From NCBI GenBank assembly GCA_006969625.1, contig CP030885.1:3545430-3609429 (forward strand): DNA of 64,000 bases. Direction: 5' to 3'. The first letter of the stretch is position 1, and every line of letters starts with the position of its first letter. This document shows positions 42,690 to 51,549 of the stretch, piece by piece. Source of the stretch: Rhodospirillaceae bacterium (lineage in GTDB: Bacteria; Pseudomonadota; Alphaproteobacteria; Kiloniellales; DSM-21159). The notes beneath the pieces were generated by a model. That model was not told the origin of the DNA and did not search any database. It worked only from the letters and a program-made list of their open reading frames with translations. The position numbers were made by a program, and so were the translations under genes.

Positions 42690-43517
42690 ATGGCACGTAC
42701 GGGACTGCGCGCGAGCGCCTTCGATGGCGAGACGGACGACGAGGGGGCGATGCAGGACGGCAGCGGCGGCGAGCGCGAGCGGCCGGCAACTTCGGCGTCT
42801 AAGCGGCCGGCCTGGCTGCGCTGGCTGCCGCTCGGCCTGCTGGTCGCCGCCGGCGCGACCGCCTGGTTCGCCCTAGACGTGCCGCAGTACCTGAGCTTCG
42901 AAACCCTGGCGACGAACCGCGACTGGCTGCTCGGACAGGTCGAGGATTACCGTCTGCGCACCATCGCCGCCTACGTCCTGGCCTATGTGCTGGTCACCGC
43001 CTTCTCGATCCCGGGCGGCTCGATCCTCACCGTGGTCGGCGGCTTCCTCTTCGGCACCTGGATGGCGACCGGCTACACCGTGCTGGGCGCCACCCTGGGC
43101 GCTGTGGCCGTGTTCCTGGCGGCGCGCACCGCCCTCGGCGATACCTTGCGCCGCCGGGTCGGCGGCAGCCTGCAGCGCATGGAGGAAGGGTTTCGCGAGG
43201 ACGCCCTCAGCTATCTTCTGGTCCTGCGCCTGATCCCGATCTTTCCCTTCTGGCTGGTCAACCTGGTGCCGGCCTTCCTGGGCGTGCCCCTGCGCACCTA
43301 CGTGATCGGCACGCTGCTCGGCATCGTCCCCGGCACCTTCGTCTACGCCAGCCTGGGCAACGGGGTCGGCGCGCTGCTCGACCAGGGACAGACGCCCGAT
43401 CTCTCGATCATCTTCAGCATCGAGATCCTGACGCCGATCCTCGGCCTCGCCGTACTCGCCCTGCTGCCCGTCGGCTACAAGAAGTGGCGCGCCCGCCGCG
43501 CCGCACGCCGGGCCTGA
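42690..43517 (+). CDS. TVP38/TMEM64 family membrane protein
   Basis: A 275-residue DedA/VTT-type inner-membrane protein. After a hydrophilic 40-residue N-terminus come a transmembrane helix (LRWLPLGLLVAAGATAWFAL) and the SNARE-associated core with TAFSIPGGSILTVVGGFLFG, ATLGAVAVFLAARTALGD and the re-entrant LRLIPIFPFWLVNLVPAFLG, then GIVPGTFVYASLGNGVG. Relatives act as lipid scramblases or small-solute transporters; the precise role is unknown. It is 66 bases from a MerA-like flavoprotein gene, an arrangement often seen as a pair or fusion. An internal ATG at 42750 is an alternative start. Confidence 0.85.
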   Translation: MARTGLRASAFDGETDDEGAMQDGSGGERERPATSASKRPAWLRWLPLGLLVAAGATAWFALDVPQYLSFETLATNRDWLLGQVEDYRLRTIAAYVLAYVLVTAFSIPGGSILTVVGGFLFGTWMATGYTVLGATLGAVAVFLAARTALGDTLRRRVGGSLQRMEEGFREDALSYLLVLRLIPIFPFWLVNLVPAFLGVPLRTYVIGTLLGIVPGTFVYASLGNGVGALLDQGQTPDLSIIFSIEILTPILGLAVLALLPVGYKKWRARRAARRA

Positions 43518-43583
43518 GCCGACCGCCCCGGATCCACCAACGGACGCGCGACCGGACCCGGCGCCCATCTGAGGACATTCGCC

Positions 43584-45005
43584 ATGCAGACCTTGGAACC
43601 CGATCTCTGCATCATCGGGGCGGGCTCGGCCGGCCTCTCGGTCGCCGCCGGCGCCAGCCAGATGGGCGCGCAGACCGTGCTGATCGAAAAGGGGAAGATG
43701 GGCGGCGACTGCCTGAACTACGGCTGTGTGCCCTCCAAGGCGCTCCTCGCCGCCGGCAAGGCCGCGACCGCCTGGCGCGAGGCCGCCGGCTTCGGCGTCG
43801 CCGCCGCGGCGCCGGAGGTCGACTTCGCCGGAGTGCACCGTCACGTCCAGGAGGTCATCGCCGCGATCGCCCCGAACGACAGCGTCGAGCGCTTCACCGG
43901 GCTGGGCGTCGACGTGATCCAGGCCGCCGCCCAATTCGAGGACGCGCGCACCCTGGTCGCGAACGGTGCGCGCATCCGCGCCAAGCGCTTCGTGGTGGCC
44001 ACCGGCTCGCGCCCGATGGTGCCGCCGATTCCCGGCCTCGAGGCCGTGTCTTACCTGACCAACGAGACCGTCTTCTCCCTGACCGAGCGGCCGGAGCACC
44101 TGATCGTCGTTGGCGGCGGGCCGATCGGCTGCGAGCTGGGCCAGGCCTTCCGGCGTCTCGGCGCCCAGGTCTCTCTGGTCGAGATGGGCGGCATCCTGCC
44201 GAAGGACGATCCCGAGCTGGTAGCGCTGGTGCGCCAGCGCCTGCTGGACGAGGGCATCGCGCTGCACGAACAGGCCAAGGTCGCCGCGGTCGAGCCGGCC
44301 GGCAACGGCGTCGCCGTGCGCCTGGAGGCGGAGGGGGCGGGGCGGCGCCTGGAGGGCTCGCACCTGCTGCTCGCCGCCGGGCGCCAGCCGATGGTGGAGG
44401 GCCTCAACCTGGAGGCGGCCGGCGTCGCCTACAGCCGCAGGGGCATCGAGACCGACGCGCGGCTGCGCAGCAGCAACCGGCGGATCTACGCCGCCGGAGA
44501 CGTGGCCGGCGGTCCGCAGTTCACCCACATGGCCGGCCACCACGCCTCGGTCATCGTCAAGAACGCCCTGTTCCGCCTGCCGGCCAAGGTCGAGACCAAG
44601 GCGGTGCCCTGGGTGACCTACACCGAGCCGGAGCTGGCGCACGTCGGCCTGACCGAGGCGATGGCGCGCGCCGCCGGCTACGACGTCAACATCCTGCGCT
44701 GGGATCTGCACGAGAACGACCGTGCCCAGACCGAGCGGGCGACAGAGGGCGTGTGCAAGGCGGTGGTCACGCCCAAGGGCCGCATCCTGGGCGCCTCGAT
44801 CGTCGGGCCGCACGCCGGCGAGCTGATCCAGCCCTGGATCCTGGCGATCGCCCAGAACCTGAAGATCTCGGCGTTGGCCACCTTCATCGCGCCCTACCCC
44901 ACCTTCGGCGAGCTCTCCAAGCGGGCGGCCGGCAGCTTCTATGCCCCCAAGCTGTTCGGCGAGCGCACGCAGAAGCTGGTGCGCCTGCTGCTGAAGCTTC
45001 CCTGA
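43584..45005 (+). CDS. MerA/Lpd-like FAD-dependent pyridine nucleotide-disulfide oxidoreductase
   Basis: A 473-residue flavoprotein disulfide reductase. The FAD Rossmann motif GAGSAG is at 12-17 and the redox disulfide is C43-C48 (GGDCLNYGCVPSKALL); the NAD(P) motif is VVGGGPIGCELGQAFRRL and the second FAD site YAAGDVAGGPQF. The C-terminal dimer domain ends IAPYPTFGELSKRAAG: the position that holds the catalytic His in lipoamide dehydrogenase (HPT) is Tyr here. It also lacks the N-terminal metal domain and C-terminal Cys pair of mercuric reductase. It is probably a thiol/quinone or metal-related reductase working with the TVP38 protein. GAGGA precedes the ATG. Confidence 0.88.
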   Translation: MQTLEPDLCIIGAGSAGLSVAAGASQMGAQTVLIEKGKMGGDCLNYGCVPSKALLAAGKAATAWREAAGFGVAAAAPEVDFAGVHRHVQEVIAAIAPNDSVERFTGLGVDVIQAAAQFEDARTLVANGARIRAKRFVVATGSRPMVPPIPGLEAVSYLTNETVFSLTERPEHLIVVGGGPIGCELGQAFRRLGAQVSLVEMGGILPKDDPELVALVRQRLLDEGIALHEQAKVAAVEPAGNGVAVRLEAEGAGRRLEGSHLLLAAGRQPMVEGLNLEAAGVAYSRRGIETDARLRSSNRRIYAAGDVAGGPQFTHMAGHHASVIVKNALFRLPAKVETKAVPWVTYTEPELAHVGLTEAMARAAGYDVNILRWDLHENDRAQTERATEGVCKAVVTPKGRILGASIVGPHAGELIQPWILAIAQNLKISALATFIAPYPTFGELSKRAAGSFYAPKLFGERTQKLVRLLLKLP

Positions 45006-45154
45006 GGCGCTCGCGCGGCTTTCACGTCATGGTGATCGCGCGTGCGCCAACGTGATTCGTGTGTCGCGGTGCCGGGTTCCATCCTGTCCGCAGGCCGTAC
45101 GGCGACCGGCCGGCGGTCCACGAGACGAAGAACCGGACCTGGGAGACGCGATCC

Positions 45155-45451
45155 ATGAAACGCAAGAGCGCGATGAAGAACTCGGCCGTGGCGCTGTCGG
45201 TGCTCGGCTTGGCGGCCGGAGCCGCCGGCATGCCGGCCGCCGCCGCGCAGCCGGCCGATGCGCCGGGCGCGGTGCAGCTCGCAAGCTGCGCGGCCTGCAA
45301 TCCCTGCAACCCCTGCGCCGCCAAGACCGGGTGCAATCCCTGCAACCCCTGCGCTGCGGCGAACCCCTGCAATCCCTGCAACCCTTGTGCGGCGGCGAAC
45401 CCCTGCAACCCGTGCAACCCCTGCAATCCCTGCGCCGCCAAGACCAACTGA
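45155..45451 (+). CDS. secreted CNPC-repeat cysteine-rich protein
   Basis: A 98-residue protein. A basic start and hydrophobic stretch ([20 protein letters not shown]) with an AAA-Q site form a signal peptide. The mature part has 14 cysteines, mostly in 11 NPC triplets (CNPCNPC) grouped into four blocks separated by short Ala/Lys spacers. There is no other domain. Regular CxxC spacing suggests binding of soft metals (copper, zinc, mercury) or dense disulfide formation in the periplasm; this is inference. GGGAGA lies 8 bases upstream of the ATG, and a stem-loop follows the stop. Neighbours are a disulfide-reductase-like flavoprotein and a sensor kinase. Confidence 0.75.
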   Translation: MKRKSAMKNSAVALSVLGLAAGAAGMPAAAAQPADAPGAVQLASCAACNPCNPCAAKTGCNPCNPCAAANPCNPCNPCAAANPCNPCNPCNPCAAKTN

Positions 45452-45476
45452 CGGCGCTCCTTGCTTCGGCGCCGTC
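45450..45476 (+). terminator. stem-loop after the CNPC-repeat gene
   Basis: GACGGCGC (45450-45457) pairs exactly with GCGCCGTC (45469-45476) across an 11-base loop, overlapping the stop codon of the CNPC gene and followed by CTTCG. It probably ends that transcript or stabilises its 3' end. Confidence 0.5.
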
Positions 45477-45610
45477 TTCGGCGGCGCCCGACCGGCTGCC
45501 GACTGGGCCTCGGGCCGACCCTTCGGTCGTCCCCCGCGCCCGGGGCAGCCGTTTGAATTGCGCGGCACCATGCCTGCCTCAGACGCGGTCCGACCTGCTA
45601 TAACGCGCGC

Positions 45611-47065
45611 ATGAGTCGCTACCGACCGTCCCTGCCGCCGCCCGCGCGCAGCCTCTCCGCGCGGCTTCTGGTGTTGACCGTCGTCTTCGTGATGATCGCC
45701 GAGGTGCTGATCTTCGCGCCCTCGGTCGGCCGCTACCGCCTGACCTACCTGGAGCAGAAGCTGGCCACCGGCCACCTGGGGATCCTCGCGCTAGAGGCCA
45801 GCCCGGCGGAGATGATCGACCCCGCGGTCGAGCGCGAGATCCTGGAGCACGTCGGCGCCTACTCGGTGGCGCTGACCAAGCCGGACCGGCCCGGCAAGCT
45901 GATGCTGATGATCGAGGAGCCGCCGGGCGGTGTCGATGCCAGCTTCGATCTGCGCGAGGCCGGCTTCCTGACGCTGATCCGCGACGCCGTCGCCTGCCTT
46001 TTTCCCAAGGACAACCGCGTCATGCGCGTGGTCGGCAGCTCGCCGAAGGAACCTGGCACGGTCGTCGAGCTGGTGATGGACGAGGCGCCGCTGCAGGACG
46101 CCCTGCGCAGCTTCGGCTGGCGCATCCTGCTGCTCAGCCTGATCATCTCGGCCTTCACCGCCGGCCTCGTCTACCTCACGCTGATCCGCGTCATCGTGCT
46201 GCCGATGCGCCGGCTGACCGAGAACATGATCGTGTTTCGCGACGACCCGGAGGATGCCGCGCGCATCGTCGTGCCCTCGGGCCGGCGCGACGAAGTCGGC
46301 GTTGCCGAGCAGGAGCTGCACGACATGCAGACGGCGCTGCGCGCCTCGCTGCACCAGAAGACCCGGCTGGCCGCGCTCGGGATCGCGGTGACTAAGATCA
46401 ACCACGACCTGCGCAACATGCTCTCGACGGCGCAGCTCCTCTCCGACCGCCTGTCCCTGTCCGAGGATCCCGAGGTCAAGCGCGTCGCGCCTAGCCTGTT
46501 CGCCGCCATCGACCGCGCCGTGGCGCTGTGTACCCGCACCCTCGATTTCACCCGCGAGGGCCCCGCCTCGCTCGACCTCAGCCAGGTCGAGATGCGCGAC
46601 CTGCTGGACGGCGTGGGGGCGGCCTGCGTCGCAGAGGATCGCGATCACCGGACCCTGGACAACCGCGTGCCCGCCGGGCTGACGGTCGAGGCGGATCGCG
46701 ACCAGCTCTACCGCGCCTTCGAAAACCTCGCGCGCAACGCCTTCCAGGCCGGCGCCGGCACGGTGACGGTCGCCGCCCGCCGTCTGGACGGCGGCCTGGA
46801 GATCGAGGTGGCGGACAACGGCCCTGGCCTCAGCCCGCGCGCCCGCGAACGGCTGTTCCAGCCCTTCGCCAGCTCGACCCGCAAGGATGGCAGCGGCCTG
46901 GGCCTGGCGATCGCCAAGGAGCTGCTGCGCGCGCACGGCGGCGACGTGCAGCTCGCCGGCAGCGACGCCCAGGGTACGCGCTTTCGCATCCTGCTGCCGC
47001 TGCGCCAACCGAAGAGCCGCAGGCGCGGGATGCGTGCCGGCCGCACGCGCCGCGACGCCGCCTGA
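45611..47065 (+). CDS. sensor histidine kinase
   Basis: A 484-residue membrane kinase. Two transmembrane segments (about residues 19-38 and 175-197) bracket a 135-residue periplasmic sensor region, followed by a HAMP-like linker, the dimerisation box with phospho-acceptor His in KINHDLRNMLSTAQ, and the HATPase with N box ENLARNAFQA, G1 VADNGPGLSP and G2 DGSGLGLAIAKEL. No response regulator is adjacent, so its partner is elsewhere. A TATAAC at 45599-45604 lies only 6 bases before the ATG, which would make the mRNA leaderless if it is the -10 element; the -35 is poor. The ligand is unknown. Confidence 0.9.
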   Translation: MSRYRPSLPPPARSLSARLLVLTVVFVMIAEVLIFAPSVGRYRLTYLEQKLATGHLGILALEASPAEMIDPAVEREILEHVGAYSVALTKPDRPGKLMLMIEEPPGGVDASFDLREAGFLTLIRDAVACLFPKDNRVMRVVGSSPKEPGTVVELVMDEAPLQDALRSFGWRILLLSLIISAFTAGLVYLTLIRVIVLPMRRLTENMIVFRDDPEDAARIVVPSGRRDEVGVAEQELHDMQTALRASLHQKTRLAALGIAVTKINHDLRNMLSTAQLLSDRLSLSEDPEVKRVAPSLFAAIDRAVALCTRTLDFTREGPASLDLSQVEMRDLLDGVGAACVAEDRDHRTLDNRVPAGLTVEADRDQLYRAFENLARNAFQAGAGTVTVAARRLDGGLEIEVADNGPGLSPRARERLFQPFASSTRKDGSGLGLAIAKELLRAHGGDVQLAGSDAQGTRFRILLPLRQPKSRRRGMRAGRTRRDAA

Positions 47066-47180
47066 AACCGGGCGTCCAGGCGGCTTGATGTGGGTCAACG
47101 CGGCGGATCGCCGCCTGCGTCATCGATGGTTGGCGTCGCGCTCGGTGCGGCCCGGCGCTTCGGATCGGGGAGTCTACGCC

Positions 47181-47372
47181 ATGATACTGCGCTTCGTGAT
47201 CGGCGCGCTGGTCGGCCTGCTGGGGCTGGTCGGGCTGTTCCTCGCCGCCGGCAGCCACGACGGCCTCTATCAGGCCGGCCTGATCTTCGCGCTGTTCTGC
47301 GTGCTCTTCATCTTCTGGCTGATCAAGCGCAGCTACGACGAGGCGGATCGAGAGCGCCAGGCGGACCACTGA
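47181..47372 (+). CDS. small membrane protein, unknown function
   Basis: A 63-residue protein with two predicted transmembrane helices (LRFVIGALVGLLGLVGLFLA and AGLIFALFCVLFIFWLI) separated by a short GSHDGLYQ loop, then a charged cytoplasmic tail. I recognise no family. It follows the sensor kinase by 115 bases on the same strand and may share its transcript. Confidence 0.5.
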   Translation: MILRFVIGALVGLLGLVGLFLAAGSHDGLYQAGLIFALFCVLFIFWLIKRSYDEADRERQADH

Positions 47373-47388
47373 GCGCGCGGGACGGCGC

Positions 47389-47505
47389 ATGCGCAACGTC
47401 CAGGGTGCCTGCGTCTCCGCGCCGATCGGTGTGGCCGTGACCGTCCTGCAGGTCAAGCTGGGCTTCTGCGATTCCGAGGCCGAACGCGCCCGCTTCCCAC
47501 GCTGA
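47389..47505 (+). CDS. possible 38-residue ORF
   Basis: A short ATG-started reading (VQGACVSAPIGVAVTVLQVK in its centre) with GC-rich third positions, 16 bases after the small membrane gene and 9 bases before the stop of the VOC gene on the other strand. No family and no clear ribosome site; it may be noise. Confidence 0.2.
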   Translation: MRNVQGACVSAPIGVAVTVLQVKLGFCDSEAERARFPR

Positions 47506-47514
47506 GCGGCTGGC

Positions 47515-47922
47515 TCAGGCACCCGCCGGTCGGTCGGCCTCTTGCGGCTGCGGCAGGAAGGTGACGGCCTCGAGCTTGTTGCCGTCCGGGTCGTAGACGA
47601 AGGCGCCGAAGTAGGTCGTCATGGCCGCCTGCCGCTCGCCGGGCGCGCCGGCATCTGTCCCGCCACCGGCCAGCGCCTCGGCGTGGAAAGCCTCGACCGC
47701 CCCGCGCGACGCGGCCCGCAGACAGACGTGATGGCCGCTGTTGTGAGGCACGGCCGGCATCTCGGGCCGCGCGTTGAGCCAGACCTCCGGATAGCGCTTG
47801 CCGAAGCCCACGGTGTGCGGACGCTCGACCAGCAGCGCGTATCCCAACGGCGCCAGCACGCGGCGGAAGAAGGCGGTGCTGGCAGTAAGGTCGCGCACCG
47901 GGATGGAGACGTGATCGATCAT
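47515..47922 (-). CDS. VOC-family glyoxalase-like protein
   Basis: A 135-residue single-domain VOC protein: MIDHVSIPVRDLTASTAFFR begins the fold, GHHVCLRAASRGAVEAFHAE carries a ligand His, and YDPDGNKLEAVTF the C-terminal Glu. The HHVCL/FYDPDG pattern is that of glyoxalase-like, often thiol-conjugate-handling proteins. It is 27 bases downstream of the rlmI-like gene on the same strand and could be cotranscribed. Substrate unknown. Confidence 0.8.
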   Translation of the reverse strand: MIDHVSIPVRDLTASTAFFRRVLAPLGYALLVERPHTVGFGKRYPEVWLNARPEMPAVPHNSGHHVCLRAASRGAVEAFHAEALAGGGTDAGAPGERQAAMTTYFGAFVYDPDGNKLEAVTFLPQPQEADRPAGA

Positions 47923-47949
47923 CTTGGCCAGCCCTGTTGTCCGATGCGG

Positions 47950-49182
47950 TCAGTCGAGCGCGTAGACCAGGCACTTCAGGTAGTCGCTCTCCGGCAGCAG
48001 CGGGTGCACCGGATGGTCCGGCGCGGCGCCGGCGCGGCGCAGGATCCGCGCCGACCGTTCGGCGTCGTTCAGGCCTCGCGCGCACTGCTCGGCGAAGGCG
48101 TCCGGCCCGACGTGGTGGGAGCAGGAGCAGAGCGCCAGGTAGCCGCCCGGCGCGACCAGCCCGGCGGCCAGGCGCGCCAGCTTGCGGTAGCCACGCAGCG
48201 CCGGTGGCACCTCTTTCCGGGACTTGGCGAAGGCCGGCGGGTCGCAGATCACCAGCTCGAAGCGAGCGCCTGCGGCGGACATAGCCTCCAGCTCGCGGAA
48301 CACGTCGTTGCGCCGGACCTCCAGACGGTCGGCGACCCCGTTCAGCTCGGCCGCCTGCTGCACCAGCGCCAGCGCCGGCTCGGAGCGGTCGAGGGCGGTC
48401 ACCCGCTCGGCGCCGGCCAGCGCCGCCTGGATCGCGAAGCCGCCGGTGTAGCAGTAGGCGTCGAGCACCCGCGCGCCCTCGGCGAGCTGGGCCACCCAGC
48501 GGCGGTTGTCGCGCTGGTCGTAGAACCAGCCGGTCTTCTGACCGCGCAGCGGATCGGCGAGGAAGCGCGCACCGTACTCCCTCAGCTCCACCTGGCCCTC
48601 CGGCGCACCGCGCACGGTGCGCACCTCGCGTTCCAGCCCCTCCAGGCCGCGCGCCGGCGTGTCGTTGCGCAGCACCACCGCCGCCGGCGCCAGCAATGCG
48701 TCGAGCGCCGCCAACAGCGGGGCTTCCAGGGCCTGCATGCCGGCGCTGTTGAGCTGCAGCACCAGAAGATCGCCGAAGCGGTCGGCGACCAGCCCGGGCA
48801 GTCCGTCGGCCTCGGCGTGGCACAGGCGGTAGTGCGGCGTGTCGATCAGCCGTCGGCGCACCTCGAGCGCACGCGCCAGGCGGCCGCGCAGGAAGTCGGC
48901 GCCGATCTCCGCCTCCGGGTCGCGGCTGAACAGGCGCGCCGCGATCAGGGTGTGACGGTTGAAGCTGGCGGTGCCCAGCGGCTGCCCGTCGTGCGCCTCT
49001 AGGCGCACGAAGCCGCCGAGCGCGAGCCCCTTGGTCTCGGCGGTCATCTCGATCTCGTTCGAGTAGACCCAGGGGTGGCCGGCCAGCAGGCGCCGCTCCG
49101 CCTTGGGCTTCAGGCGGACGGCCGGCCGTGCCTCCGGACTGGCCGCGCCGGCCGCGACCGGTGCGCCGCTGGCATGGCTCAT
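47950..49182 (-). CDS. rlmI: class I rRNA methyltransferase, RlmI-like
   Basis: A 410-residue PUA-methyltransferase fusion. The N-terminal PUA-like domain has RLLAGHPWVYSNEI; the SAM-binding core has VLDAYCYTGGFAIQAALAGA and VTALDRSEPALALVQQAAEL, and motif IV is CDPPAFAKS. RlmI methylates C5 of a cytosine in 23S rRNA. FLADPLRGQKTGWFYDQRDN is highly characteristic. The ATG overlaps the stop of ggt by 4 bases, so the genes are translated as a pair. The RlmI assignment is by family; the exact site is not provable here. Confidence 0.88.
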   Translation of the reverse strand: MSHASGAPVAAGAASPEARPAVRLKPKAERRLLAGHPWVYSNEIEMTAETKGLALGGFVRLEAHDGQPLGTASFNRHTLIAARLFSRDPEAEIGADFLRGRLARALEVRRRLIDTPHYRLCHAEADGLPGLVADRFGDLLVLQLNSAGMQALEAPLLAALDALLAPAAVVLRNDTPARGLEGLEREVRTVRGAPEGQVELREYGARFLADPLRGQKTGWFYDQRDNRRWVAQLAEGARVLDAYCYTGGFAIQAALAGAERVTALDRSEPALALVQQAAELNGVADRLEVRRNDVFRELEAMSAAGARFELVICDPPAFAKSRKEVPPALRGYRKLARLAAGLVAPGGYLALCSCSHHVGPDAFAEQCARGLNDAERSARILRRAGAAPDHPVHPLLPESDYLKCLVYALD

Positions 49183-50906
49183 TGCGCCGCTGCGGCGGGC
49201 AGGGCGACGCCCTCTCGGCGCGGGTCGGCGCCGCCGGTCAGATGCCCTTCGGGACCGACGAGAATCCCATGCAGACCGCTGGTCAGCCGCCGCACCCGGA
49301 CGGTGTGGCCCATCGCCTCAAGGGCCGGCGCTGCGTCGGCGGCGGCGGTGCCATCCTCCAGGTCGGTGGCGCCGTTGCGGTTGACCGCGTGCGGCAGCGC
49401 GACGGCGGCCTGCACGCCGAGGCCGTGGTCGAGCACGCCGGTCAGCGCGCGCACCACGTAGCCGATGATGCGGCTGCCGCCAGGCGAGCCGAGCGCCAGA
49501 TGCAGACCGTCGTCGTCGAAGACCAGCGTCGGCGACATGGAGCTGCGCGGCCGCTTGCCCGGTTCGACCCGGTTGGCCACCGCCGCGCCCTCGACCTCCG
49601 GCCGGAAGGAGAAGTCGGTGAGCTGATTGTTCAACAGGAAGCCGCGCACCATCAGGCGCGAACCGAAGGCGTTCTCGATGGAGCTGGTCATCGACACGGC
49701 GCGGCCCTCGGCGTCGACGACCGCCAGATGGCTGGTGGACGGCGGCTCGACCTGCACCCAGGCGCCGTTGCGCCGCTCCAGGCCCGGCACGGCCTCGGCC
49801 ATCGCCGACTCGGGATCGATCAGCGCGGCGCGGGCCGCCAGGTAGTCGGGGTGGAGCAGGGCCTCGACCGGAACCTCGACGAAGTCGGGGTCGGCCAGGA
49901 AGGCGTTGCGGTCGGCAAAGGCCAGTCTGCCGGCCTCCGCCAGCAGGTGCAGCGTGCGCGGGTCGTTCGGCCCAGCGGCGCCCAGGTCGTGCGGCTCCAG
50001 CAGGCGCAGCATCTGCAGCACCGCCACGCCGCCGGACGTAGGCGGCGGCATGCCGCAGACCTCCCACGCGCGGTAGGGGGCACAGACGGGCTCGCGGGCG
50101 ACGGGGCGGTAGGCCGCCAGGTCGGCCTCGGTCATCCGGCCGGGATTGATCGCGGCGTTGCGCACGGCGGCGACAATGGAGGCCGCGATCTCGCCTTCGT
50201 AGAAGGCGTCGGCGCCCTCCGCGGCGATCTTGCGCAGCGTCTCGGCATAGGCCGGGTTGCGCAGGATCGTGCCGGTGGGCAGGGGGTTGCCGGCCGACGT
50301 GTAGAAATAGGCCGCTGCCGCCGGCAGCTTGGGCAGCAGTTCGTCGCGCACGATCAGTTCGTGCAGGCGGGGCGAGACGGCGAAGCCGGTCTCCGCCAGC
50401 TCGATCGCCGGCTCGAACAGGCGCGCCCAGGCGAGCTGGCCGTGCGCGGCGTGCGCCATCTGCAGCATGCGCAGCACGCCCGGCACGCCGACCGACAGGC
50501 CGCCGGGAACCGCGTCCCAGAACCCCATCGGCGCCCCGCTCTCGCTCAGGAACTGGTCCGGCGTGGCCGCCAGCGGCGCCGTCTCGCGGCCGTCGTAGGC
50601 CACGGTCTCGCCGCTCGCCGGGTCGTGGTGCAGCAGGAAGGCGCCGCCGCCGATGCCGGACGACTGCGGTTCGACCAGGCCGAGCACGAGCTGGGCGGCG
50701 ATGGCGGCGTCGACGGCGCTGCCGCCGGCCTCCAGCATGGCCGCGCCGGCGCGCGCGGCGTGCGGATTGGCGGCGGCCACCATGGCGCGCGCCGGCGCCT
50801 GCTCCTCCGCCGCCAACGGCGCGAATGGAAGCAGTGCGACCAGCAGCAAGCCGACCAGGGCGGTCGGCGTACGGCGGCGCAAGGCGATGGCACTCAGGAA
50901 CGGCAC
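49179..50906 (-). CDS. ggt: gamma-glutamyltranspeptidase
   Basis: A 575-residue Ntn-hydrolase precursor that cleaves glutathione and gamma-glutamyl compounds in the periplasm. A hydrophobic N-terminal leader (TALVGLLLVALLPFAPLAA) directs export. ANPHAARAGAAMLEAGGSAV, SSGIGGGAF and YDGRETAPLAA belong to the large subunit. Autocleavage should occur before the Thr of STSHLAVVDAEG, and the small subunit has NNQLTDFSF, GKRPRSSMSPT and GSPGGSRIIGYV. It is upstream of and overlaps the rlmI-like gene. Confidence 0.93.
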   Translation of the reverse strand: MPFLSAIALRRRTPTALVGLLLVALLPFAPLAAEEQAPARAMVAAANPHAARAGAAMLEAGGSAVDAAIAAQLVLGLVEPQSSGIGGGAFLLHHDPASGETVAYDGRETAPLAATPDQFLSESGAPMGFWDAVPGGLSVGVPGVLRMLQMAHAAHGQLAWARLFEPAIELAETGFAVSPRLHELIVRDELLPKLPAAAAYFYTSAGNPLPTGTILRNPAYAETLRKIAAEGADAFYEGEIAASIVAAVRNAAINPGRMTEADLAAYRPVAREPVCAPYRAWEVCGMPPPTSGGVAVLQMLRLLEPHDLGAAGPNDPRTLHLLAEAGRLAFADRNAFLADPDFVEVPVEALLHPDYLAARAALIDPESAMAEAVPGLERRNGAWVQVEPPSTSHLAVVDAEGRAVSMTSSIENAFGSRLMVRGFLLNNQLTDFSFRPEVEGAAVANRVEPGKRPRSSMSPTLVFDDDGLHLALGSPGGSRIIGYVVRALTGVLDHGLGVQAAVALPHAVNRNGATDLEDGTAAADAAPALEAMGHTVRVRRLTSGLHGILVGPEGHLTGGADPRREGVALPAAAAQ

Positions 50907-50925
50907 GATGGCCGCAGTCTAGCGA

Positions 50926-51522
50926 TCAGGTGGGCTGTGGAACAGCCATCGATTTCGCCACCGGCTTCACGTGCAGCGCCTTGCGCAGGCTGAAGCAGTG
51001 CGGCTGGTGGCCGCGGAGCTGCAGCATGTCGACCAGCCACTGCCGGCGCGAGCGTTCCGCGCCCTCCGGCAGCACCGTCTGGATCGCGGCGCAGCGGTGG
51101 CCGGCGGCGAGCCCTTCGAGCGCCCGGGCCAGCGCATCGGCGATGCGGTCGCGCTCGAAGAAGTCGAAGGCGATGAAATGCTCGGCCACCAGGACCGGGC
51201 CGCTGACCAGTTCGTGCTGGATGCGGTAGGCGACCAGTCCGGCCATGTAGCCCCGCTCGTCCTCGGCGATCAGGATGCCGCCGCGCGGCGGGCCGGCCTC
51301 GCCGGGCCTGGGCAGCAACGCCGCGGCGAAGGCGCGCCACTCCTCCAGCCCGACCGCGGGTGCGATCGCCTGGATCAAGGGGAACGCCTGGTCGATGCGA
51401 TCGGGCTTCAGGGACTTGATCTGGATTTCTCTCACGGGCGGCGGACTCTCTGGACCGGCCGGCGGCGGCCGGTTTTCGGAGCCGAGGCCGGCGGTAACGG
51501 AACACAGCGCATTGGCTTTCAT
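50926..51522 (-). CDS. GNAT-like acetyltransferase-domain protein
   Basis: A protein of up to 198 residues with a weak GNAT pattern: IKSLKPDRIDQAFPLIQAIA at the start of the fold, GILIAEDERGYMAGLVAYRI as the central strands, and DRIADALARALEGLAAGHRC in the acetyl-CoA-binding position. The substrate is unknown. Start choice is uncertain: ATG 51522 has no ribosome site, while GTG 51435 would begin at VREIQIKSLK and leave room for a promoter positioned by the FNR-like box at 51550-51563. Confidence 0.6.
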   Translation of the reverse strand: MKANALCSVTAGLGSENRPPPAGPESPPPVREIQIKSLKPDRIDQAFPLIQAIAPAVGLEEWRAFAAALLPRPGEAGPPRGGILIAEDERGYMAGLVAYRIQHELVSGPVLVAEHFIAFDFFERDRIADALARALEGLAAGHRCAAIQTVLPEGAERSRRQWLVDMLQLRGHQPHCFSLRKALHVKPVAKSMAVPQPT

Positions 51523-51549
51523 CCTGGAGGGTGCGCGCGCGACGCCGCC

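Noticed and set aside
42291..42690. Replication origin next to rpmH
   Set aside because: No dnaA, no cluster of DnaA boxes and no AT-rich unwinding region; rpmH here is not origin-linked.
45285..45440. CRISPR-like short repeats
   Set aside because: The repeats encode CNPC units in a signal-peptide protein, with no equal-length unique spacers or cas genes.
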